In this document: positions 1-4,737 of the stretch, piece by piece
How the letters are laid out: the number at the start of each line of letters is the position of its first letter
Numbering within the stretch: position 1 is the stretch's first letter
Assembly (NCBI GenBank): GCA_031267005.1
Contig: JAIRZX010000659.1
Coordinates: 1 to 6,658 of the forward strand
Reading direction: 5' to 3'
DNA: 6,658 nt
Origin: Deltaproteobacteria bacterium
GTDB lineage: Bacteria > Desulfobacterota > Desulfarculia > Adiutricales > Adiutricaceae
Made by a program: the position numbers and the translations under genes
Notes under the pieces: generated by a model
The model's input: the letters and a program-made list of their open reading frames with translations, nothing else
Database searches by the model: none
What the model was told of the DNA's origin: nothing

Positions 1-93
1 CCTCTCCGGATTCAGTCTTACGGACCGGCTCCCGCCTCTCCGGATTCAGACTTACGGACCTGCTCCCGCCTCTCCGGATTCAGGCTTTCAGCC
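1..93. repeat. 34-bp direct repeats, two full copies plus a partial third
   Basis: Copy 1 is at 1-34 and copy 2 at 35-68. They are head to tail with no spacer and differ at two positions (CAGTCTT/CAGACTT and ACCGGCT/ACCTGCT). A third copy starts at 69 with the same 15 bases (CCTCTCCGGATTCAG) and then degenerates by about 93. The array touches the window edge, so more copies may lie upstream. The unit has no strong internal dyad and there are no unique spacers, so it is a tandem repeat and not a CRISPR array. It lies about 140 bases before the first gene, outside any gene I can support. Confidence 0.85.
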
Positions 94-203
94 TTTCGCT
101 GGTTATGTCCCTGATCCCCGTTCGGCTTCCCCCGCCATTCCCGGCTGCGCGTCCCGACCGGCGCGGCAACCCCTGGGCCCTGATGCGGGACACGTCATGA
201 AAC

Positions 204-221
204 GCGCGCTTTTCTGCGCGC
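204..221 (+). promoter_or_regulatory. GC hairpin in the leader of the first SrfA-like gene
   Basis: GCGCGC (204-209) and GCGCGC (216-221) can pair around the 6-nt loop TTTTCT. The stem ends 12 nt before the ATG at 234 and sits just upstream of the only weak ribosome-binding candidate (TAGG, 222-225). It could influence initiation of a gene that otherwise lacks a good Shine-Dalgarno sequence. The pairing is visible in the sequence, but a regulatory role is inference. A 6-bp GC stem can arise by chance in DNA this GC-rich. Confidence 0.3.
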
Positions 222-233
222 TAGGCCAACAAA

Positions 234-1511
234 ATGCCCCTGCAGCTTCTCGCGAGCTCCGATCTCGCCGAATGCCACCCGGAGTCGCCAGACGGCGTGA
301 AGGTGGTAGGCGCCTACGGGGTCCTCTCGCAACTGGCCGAAGACGAAATCTCCCCGGAGGCCGCGGCGTTCCTCGCCGAGCCCTCGGAGCGCCCCGGCTC
401 GATCGACTGGCACACCAGCGCCGAGGGCGATCCGGTGCCCTTCGATTCCCTCTACGGCCAGGAAAGGGATTTGGCCCTGGACGCCTTGTGCACGATGGCC
501 GCGAAGTACCAGGCGCTTTCGGACACGCTGGCCGCTTCCGGATCCGAGTCGCGGGCGACCGCCGGCAAGGTGACCTCCCGCGTGGCCGCGGCGGCGGCCG
601 CCGCCGCCCTGGGTGCCAGGGGGCCGAAGCTGTTCATGGTGGACGGCAAGCCGGTCCTGGCCGGCTGGGGGCTCTCCACGGCCATGGGCGGCCTCGCCGC
701 CCTGGGCTACGAGCTGACCGAAAGCCAGGAGGAGCTTTCCGCCCAGATTCTGGCCGGGGAGAGGCCGCCAATACCTGATTACCGTTACGTGCCGCCGCCC
801 CCCGAGCCCGAGCCGGAGCCGGCCCCGTTGCCCTTCGACGGGCAGGCCCCCCAGCCGTACTACCCGCCCCAGGAGGCTGCCCCGGCCTGGGTCCCCCCCC
901 GGCAGCCGCCCAGGAAGATCTCCGCCGTTGCGGTGCTGCTCGGGGTCCTGGCCGGGATCGCCCTGCTTTTCTTCCTCCTGGTGTTCTTGGGATTCCTCCT
1001 CGAGGCGGGATACATTTCGGACGGGAACCGCGCGCCGTCCGCCCCCGTCCAGGCCGCCGCCGGCGATGAGCTGGTGATTCCAGAGGACGCCGAGGCCGGC
1101 TTCGGGTTCCTCGAGGGGTGCTGGCAGTCCGGGGGCGGGATCGTGAACGTCAAGACCCAGCTCCCGGTAATCTACGTCCACTGTTTCGCGGACGACGGCA
1201 CGGCGGGGGTGACGATCGACGAGAAGACCGCCACGGGCGAGCACATCGACAGCTGCGTCTCCACCGCCACCGCCTCCATAGAGGACGGCGTCCTGTACAT
1301 CCGTTCCAGCCCCGAAGGCCACCGCTGCGTGAAGGACCCGGAGCACGGCTACGGGGCGACGGCCGTGGTCTGCCGCGGGGCCAGGGGCGGCAAGGCGGCC
1401 TGCGTGATCGAGGGGAGCACCGAAGAGCCGATCGACACGCCCTTCACCCGCCTCGAGCACGACTACGTCCCCGGCGGTTCCATCCTGGAAGGGCAGGGGC
1501 CGGGGACCTGA
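234..1511 (+). CDS. SrfA-family-like single-pass membrane protein, first paralogue
   Basis: Encodes 425 residues. The N-terminal domain (about 1-180) has an I57-D58-W59 motif after 'LAEPS' and a 'VDGKPVLAGWG' motif (136-146). A Pro/Glu-rich tract follows at about 187-227. One transmembrane helix (229-256) is preceded by Arg/Lys, predicting a cytoplasmic N-terminus. The exported C-terminal domain begins with F292-L-E-G-C-W and has cysteines 296, 317, 341, 365, 380 and 390. From memory, this layout matches SrfA-family proteins (SrfA is the SsrB-regulated Salmonella protein), whose molecular function is unclear. The start at 234 is forced by an in-frame TAG at 222-224 and aligns with the start of the paralogue. 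The Shine-Dalgarno is weak. An eight-alanine run (118-125) comes from a GC palindrome. The stop is 3 bp before the next gene, so the two form an operon. The gene call is secure and the family name is moderate. Confidence 0.85.
   Translation: MPLQLLASSDLAECHPESPDGVKVVGAYGVLSQLAEDEISPEAAAFLAEPSERPGSIDWHTSAEGDPVPFDSLYGQERDLALDALCTMAAKYQALSDTLAASGSESRATAGKVTSRVAAAAAAAALGARGPKLFMVDGKPVLAGWGLSTAMGGLAALGYELTESQEELSAQILAGERPPIPDYRYVPPPPEPEPEPAPLPFDGQAPQPYYPPQEAAPAWVPPRQPPRKISAVAVLLGVLAGIALLFFLLVFLGFLLEAGYISDGNRAPSAPVQAAAGDELVIPEDAEAGFGFLEGCWQSGGGIVNVKTQLPVIYVHCFADDGTAGVTIDEKTATGEHIDSCVSTATASIEDGVLYIRSSPEGHRCVKDPEHGYGATAVVCRGARGGKAACVIEGSTEEPIDTPFTRLEHDYVPGGSILEGQGPGT
588..607. repeat. 20-bp perfect GC palindrome encoding an alanine run
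   Basis: Ten bases on each side of the centre at 597/598 are perfectly complementary, made of GCG/GCC triplets. It lies inside the first SrfA-like gene and encodes most of its eight-alanine stretch. The paralogue has a similar but non-repetitive Ala-rich helix here (residues around 120-130). It is probably a slippage-prone coding tract and not a binding site. Confidence 0.6.
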
Positions 1512-1514
1512 AAA

Positions 1515-2924
1515 GTGGCCTACCAGCGAATTCTCGTAACTGATTTGGGGGAGCACTACCCGGCGTCGGTGGGCGGCGTGAAGCCCGTCATGAGCCACGG
1601 GCTGCTTTCCGGGCTGATAGAGTCCGAACTCTCGGCCGACTCCGCGCTTTTTTTGGCCGAGCCTTCCGTCAAGGGCCGCGAGGGGCGCATCGACTGGATG
1701 ACCCCCCACGGGGGCCCCTGTTGCGACATAGAGCGCCTGGACGGCCCGGAGAGGGACTGGGCCGAGGACGCCCTGTGCCTGCGCGCCGGGGAGCTCGCGG
1801 CCCTGGGGGCGAGGCTCACGGGAGCGGACTCCGGCGAGCGCCGCCTTGCGGGGAGGCTCATTTCGAGGCTCGCGGTGGAGGCGGCGAGCGCGGCGGCGGG
1901 CCTGGAGGGCGCGAGGAAGGTGATCGTCGTGGGCGGCGTCCCAGTCATGGCGGGCTGGGGCCTGGCCCTCGCCGGGGCGGCCTCCGCCTCGGCGAGGGGC
2001 GCCCTCGACGGGCACGAGCTCACCGAAAGGGAATCGGAACTCATCAGGAGGATCCTGGCCGGCGAAAGGCCGCGGGACTTCATCCCGCGCCGCACGCCCC
2101 TTGGGGACGACGGCGCTTTCCCCGCCGGAGGGATCCCCCCGGTCCCCGAGGCGGCACCCGAGGGGGAGGCCGCGCCCGAAGAAAAGCCCCGGAGGGGCGC
2201 CGGCGGCTGCCTGGGCTTCCTCCTCGCCGCCCTGGCGGCTTTTCTCCTGGCGCTCTTCCTCTTTTTGCTCCTGGCCCCGGACGCGAAGAGGGCGGTTTTG
2301 GGGGTTGCGGCGGGGCCCGCGTCCCTTCCCGACGACCGGAGGGGAGACGCCCTCCGCGCGGAGCTGGAAGGGTTAAGGTCCCGATACCTCGATGCCCTCG
2401 CCTTATGCCGGCCCGGGTCTGCGGATCCCGCCGCGGAACCGGTTCCCGCGCCCGTCCCGGAGCCAGCGCCGGAACCCGTCCAGGAGCCAGTCCAGGAGCC
2501 CGCCCCTGAGCCGGCGCCCCGAACCCCTGCCCCGGACGCCGAGCTCACCCTTCCTGCGGACACGGACGATCTCTCCTTCCTGAACGGATGCTGGAAGTCG
2601 GACGCGGGGCTCATCTCCTATCCCGAAGGCCTCCCGTTCCACTACGTCTACTGCTTCTCGGACGGCGGGGCGAGGGCCCTGGTCGCCCTCCAGGAGACCA
2701 ATCCGGACGGGAGCAGGGCGAGGACCTGCACGACCACGGGCACGGCCTCGGCGGAAGGCGGAGTGCTCACCATCAGGGACGACGGCCCGAAATGCGACAT
2801 GGGCCAGAACTTCCTCCCGGTGACGGTCGAGTGCCGCCCGGGCGAGAGCGGCGCGGCCGACTGCGTTTACGACGGGGGGCGCGGACCGAGCAGGACGCGC
2901 TTCACCTACGTCGGAACCCAGTAA
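1515..2924 (+). CDS. SrfA-family-like single-pass membrane protein, second paralogue
   Basis: Encodes 469 residues from a GTG start, 3 bp after the previous stop. A G-rich GGGGA at 1502-1506 may serve as ribosome-binding site, and translational coupling is likely. It is homologous end to end with its neighbour: matching first residues, 'FLAEPS', I59-D60-W61, 'VGGVPVMAGWG' (139-149), one membrane helix (233-254) after K-P-R-R, and F355-L-N-G-C-W with cysteines 359, 380, 405, 427, 440 and 450. Between helix and cysteine domain lies a possible coiled segment (about 274-299) and then a Pro/Glu/Val repeat tract (about 306-345). Here the proline tract is on the exported side of the membrane, whereas in the neighbour it precedes the helix. 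The even cysteine count and conserved spacing suggest three disulfides (inference). The best guess is an SrfA-like envelope protein. No catalytic motif is visible. Confidence 0.87.
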   Translation: MAYQRILVTDLGEHYPASVGGVKPVMSHGLLSGLIESELSADSALFLAEPSVKGREGRIDWMTPHGGPCCDIERLDGPERDWAEDALCLRAGELAALGARLTGADSGERRLAGRLISRLAVEAASAAAGLEGARKVIVVGGVPVMAGWGLALAGAASASARGALDGHELTERESELIRRILAGERPRDFIPRRTPLGDDGAFPAGGIPPVPEAAPEGEAAPEEKPRRGAGGCLGFLLAALAAFLLALFLFLLLAPDAKRAVLGVAAGPASLPDDRRGDALRAELEGLRSRYLDALALCRPGSADPAAEPVPAPVPEPAPEPVQEPVQEPAPEPAPRTPAPDAELTLPADTDDLSFLNGCWKSDAGLISYPEGLPFHYVYCFSDGGARALVALQETNPDGSRARTCTTTGTASAEGGVLTIRDDGPKCDMGQNFLPVTVECRPGESGAADCVYDGGRGPSRTRFTYVGTQ

Positions 2925-3247
2925 ACGGGCGTTTCCGGCGGGGCTGTATCTTTCGGCGGGATTATGTCCGGCGGGGTTCGGCGTTTTCCTGTAGGGCGGG
3001 TCCGCCGGCGGATGCGCTGGCTGACGGACGCGTTGAATCCCGGGGACCGGCGGCAGGTCCCCGATGCGGCCCGGAAGGCCGCGATCCTCCCGTTTCCGTG
3101 CCTGTTTGCCCTCCAGCGAGAGGGGCCCCCCCTTGCTTTCTTCGGGGCTGGAATTTGCCGGGTTACGTCGCCCGCGCCCGGTGTCCGCCGGGTCTGCCGG
3201 TGATCCGGGTTCTGATCTGGGTTCTGATCTGCCAAGCGGCGCTCCAT
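2925..3247. other. Non-coding stretch downstream of the SrfA-like pair
   Basis: I find no convincing gene on either strand. The reading frames here are Arg/Pro-rich GC artefacts without a ribosome-binding site. CGGCGGG recurs three times just after the stop (2936-2942, 2954-2960, 2969-2975). A 12-bp tandem pair, GGGTTCTGATCT, occupies 3207-3218 and 3219-3230. The stretch probably forms a long 3' untranslated region reaching the terminator at 3248. Confidence 0.55.
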
Positions 3248-3289
3248 GCCAAAAAGCCGTGCCGTGCGCTTTTTGGCTTTTTTGTTTTT
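3248..3289 (+). terminator. Strong intrinsic terminator
   Basis: GCCAAAAAGC (3248-3257) pairs perfectly with GCTTTTTGGC (3268-3277) around a 10-nt loop. A T-rich tract follows immediately (3278-3289, T6-G-T5). The T tract is on the plus strand only, so it terminates rightward transcription, presumably that of the SrfA-like operon whose last stop is about 320 bases upstream. It also shields the region beyond from that operon. Confidence 0.85.
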
Positions 3290-3294
3290 CCGCG

Positions 3295-3334
3295 CTCCCG
3301 ACTGAGGAATATCCCTCCCGACTGAGGAATATCC
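3295..3334. repeat. Perfect 20-bp tandem duplication
   Basis: CTCCCGACTGAGGAATATCC occurs at 3295-3314 and again at 3315-3334 with no mismatch. It lies between the terminator and the first transposase fragment. The second copy contributes a GAGG (3324-3327) spaced 8 bases from the GTG at 3336, so it may have been the element's ribosome-binding site. It could be a duplication at the insertion boundary or simple slippage, and the sequence does not decide between them. Confidence 0.8.
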
Positions 3335-3335
3335 A

Positions 3336-4044
3336 GTGAATATCTGGACCAAAACAAACTCCAAAGGAATTGTTTCCGAATGGATCAGGGGATCCGTCCG
3401 GACGGGCGGGAAGGCCGCCGCCAAGTTCCTGTATAACGTAAACGGGCGTGTCAGACGCTGAATAAGAGGCGTTATTAATATTTTACAAGGGGCTTATCGG
3501 AGAAGGGCATCCGTTTTGACCAGGACCTCTTTCCGGGAGTTCCGAATGCGATCCTGTGTTCGCAATCTCTGACGGGCGCGTCATTGCGGCGCCAACGGCG
3601 ATGGATCACCTCGGACTGATGGAAATCATATCCCGTAGGCCTTGCCAAGAAAGGGAGGTCATCGCGGCGCTTGCGGTTCTTAAAATTATTGTTCCCGCAG
3701 GCTACTCTTCCTCAAGGGTTCTTTTTAAAACCACTTCCGTGGGGTTAAGGCTCCATCTGCTTGATTGCCCTTTGGACCGTATTTCCAGGGCGATGGACTG
3801 GTTGATCGCCAGAAAGGCCTACATAGAAAGGCAATTGCTAATCAGGCACGTTTCAGACTGGGCTACAGTGCATGTCCTCGAAACGTCATGCTGTTACGGG
3901 CGGGATAGTCCCCTCGAATCCGACGGGAGCGGCCTTGAATGGCAAACCGTTAGCGAACTCACCCGGGCGGGTTCCTCACGAGACGCTAATGGCGAGACTC
4001 TGACGAACTACGTCCGGAATGCCGACGCGTGCGGCCGTCCTTAA
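3336..4044 (+). pseudogene. Decayed IS1634-like transposase, fragments in two frames
   Basis: Fragment 1 (3336-3461, GTG start after a GAGG) encodes 41 residues, 'NIWTKTNSKG...VRTGGKAAAKFLYNVNGRV', then TGA. It resembles the N-terminus of IS1634-type transposases (basic start, then 'R-x-x-GK...L...LGR'). The frame then changes. Frame 1 has TAA at 3463 and TGA at 3517, then is open from 3520, with a GTG at 3556, to a stop at 4042-4044. It reads 'VIAALAVLKIIVP..S', 'AMDWLIARKAYIE', 'RHV', 'VHVLETSCCYG' and 'RAGSSRDANG'. These match the family pattern 'AMDWLLERQ..IE..L..RHL', 'VLYDVTSSYFEG' and 'GYSRDGK'. The first catalytic Asp appears replaced, and the rest of the catalytic domain (well over 250 residues in intact members, from memory) is missing. 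It is surely inactive. The assignment rests on remembered motifs but several agree in order. Confidence 0.72.
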
Positions 4045-4210
4045 AAAATAGAATTATTTCCCGGAAATATTTCAGATTTTTTTCAATTTTTATTCCTAAA
4101 ATTGCCGTTCAGCTTGAGTACGGCCTGAGTACGGCCTGAAAAATCTAGCATTAGTTTGCGGCGGATACGGAATTACCGGTTAAGATATAGTGATCATCAA
4201 ATTCCGAGAT
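4045..4210. other. AT-rich non-coding patch with an 11-bp tandem repeat
   Basis: This is the most AT-rich part of the intergenic region, with T runs (4077-4083) and small dyads (ATTTCC-C-GGAAAT at 4056-4068). TGAGTACGGCC is repeated in tandem at 4115-4125 and 4126-4136. No gene, and no promoter good enough to call. A TTGCGG (4156-4161) and TAAGAT (4181-4186) pair is spaced 19 bp, too wide to trust. Lost 3' transposase sequence may have ended here, but no terminal inverted repeat could be recognised. Confidence 0.5.
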
Positions 4211-4317
4211 GAACGCGTTAACTATATCTCCGCTTTGCGGTCAGCTTCTTCCCATAAGATATTGCCATTCTCGTGAAATATTGATTCCGCTGAGGAAACC
4301 CAGCCAGCACCCGCGAA

Positions 4318-4550
4318 GCCGAATGCTCCATGAGGGGGAGTTGGCCGCGGCTCACCCGGCGGAGGGGTCGGTTCGAGCGTACCCGTCAACTGGTTCAATG
4401 GGGTGGCGGTCCAGTGTAAGGCTGGAGTCGAGCTTCGGGCGAGCGGGAGAGCGGGTTTCGGGAGAGCAAGGCAAGCCGGTCCCGGGTTATGGGGGAGGCC
4501 GCCAGCGACAAGCGGGGGAGGCGGTATTCTGCCCCGCGAACGGATCGTGA
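4318..4550. other. G-rich island with a G-quadruplex motif, no supported gene
   Basis: GC jumps sharply compared with the AT-rich flanks, and the plus strand is strongly G-biased. Four GGG runs at 4437-4439, 4445-4447, 4453-4455 and 4460-4462, with loops of 5, 5 and 4, form a canonical quadruplex motif. GGGGGAGGC occurs twice (4491-4499, 4514-4522), and CCGCC/GGCGG (4499-4503, 4520-4524) can pair. Reading frames on both strands lack a ribosome-binding site and any recognisable protein pattern. It may be a structured RNA, a fragment of foreign DNA or unconstrained sequence. I checked by eye for group II intron domain V, RNase P, SRP and tmRNA signatures and saw none. Confidence 0.4.
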
Positions 4551-4577
4551 ACTGATACCGGGATTTTAAACCGCTTC

Positions 4578-4591
4578 CATGTTTAAACATG
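4578..4591. repeat. 14-bp perfect palindrome
   Basis: CATGTTTAAACATG is fully self-complementary, with no central spacer. It sits in non-coding DNA about 150 bases past the stop of the minus-strand gene. Such a symmetric AT-centred site could bind a dimeric regulator or be an insertion target. No flanking gene start lies near it, so function is unknown. Confidence 0.6.
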
Positions 4592-4636
4592 TAAATTATC
4601 GTAAACCCCGCCAGCCTTCCGCAAGAGGATGGCGAC

Positions 4637-4679
4637 GGCGGGTACAGTGACCCGCCCCCGCCGCCTGACGCCAGGCGTC
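4637..4679. other. Two adjacent inverted repeats downstream of the ATPase gene
   Basis: GGCGGGT (4637-4643) pairs with ACCCGCC (4650-4656) around a 6-nt loop. GACGCC and GGCGTC (4667-4672, 4674-4679) form a dyad around one base. They lie 60-100 bases beyond the stop of the minus-strand gene. Neither has a following T tract on the minus strand, so I do not call an intrinsic terminator. They may act as 3' stabilising hairpins. Confidence 0.4.
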
Positions 4680-4737
4680 CGGGGAGGGGGAATCCTTGCC
4701 GAAGATTTCCTAGATTGGAGCCGCCTGCCGGCTTCAT

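Noticed and set aside
1..93. CRISPR array
   Set aside because: The repeats abut with no unique spacers and no cas gene is present.
197..778. Plus-strand frame starting at ATG 197
   Set aside because: It overlaps the first SrfA-like gene out of frame and encodes a low-complexity Arg/Gly product, a typical GC shadow.
195..2015. Long 606-codon open frame on the minus strand
   Set aside because: It is antisense to both SrfA-like genes. High GC leaves few stops, the translation is Gly/Arg-rich without motifs, and the plus-strand frames show clear paralogy to each other.
1556..2614. 352-codon minus-strand frame opposite the second SrfA-like gene
   Set aside because: A Ser/Ala/Gly-rich product with a repeat mirroring the Pro/Glu linker of the real gene. 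It is a shadow.
2906..3424. 172-codon minus-strand frame over the terminator
   Set aside because: It crosses the intrinsic terminator, both tandem repeats and the transposase fragment, has no protein motif and is basic low-complexity sequence.
4156..4186. Sigma-70 promoter (TTGCGG, TAAGAT)
   Set aside because: The spacing is 19 bp, both boxes are weak and no supported plus-strand gene follows.
4209..4560. Group II intron or known housekeeping RNA
   Set aside because: No domain V-like GAGCC...GAAA...GGTTC hairpin, no reverse transcriptase frame, and no RNase P, SRP or tmRNA signature found by eye.
4719..4733. Intrinsic terminator for the ATPase gene
   Set aside because: The AGCCG/CGGCT stem is only 5 bp and no T tract follows on the minus strand.
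4222..4737. 171-codon minus-strand frame and 113-codon plus-strand frame (4209-4550)
   Set aside because: Both cover the composition jump and hairpins, are rich in Gly/Pro/Arg/Ser, lack a ribosome-binding site and show no recognisable domain.
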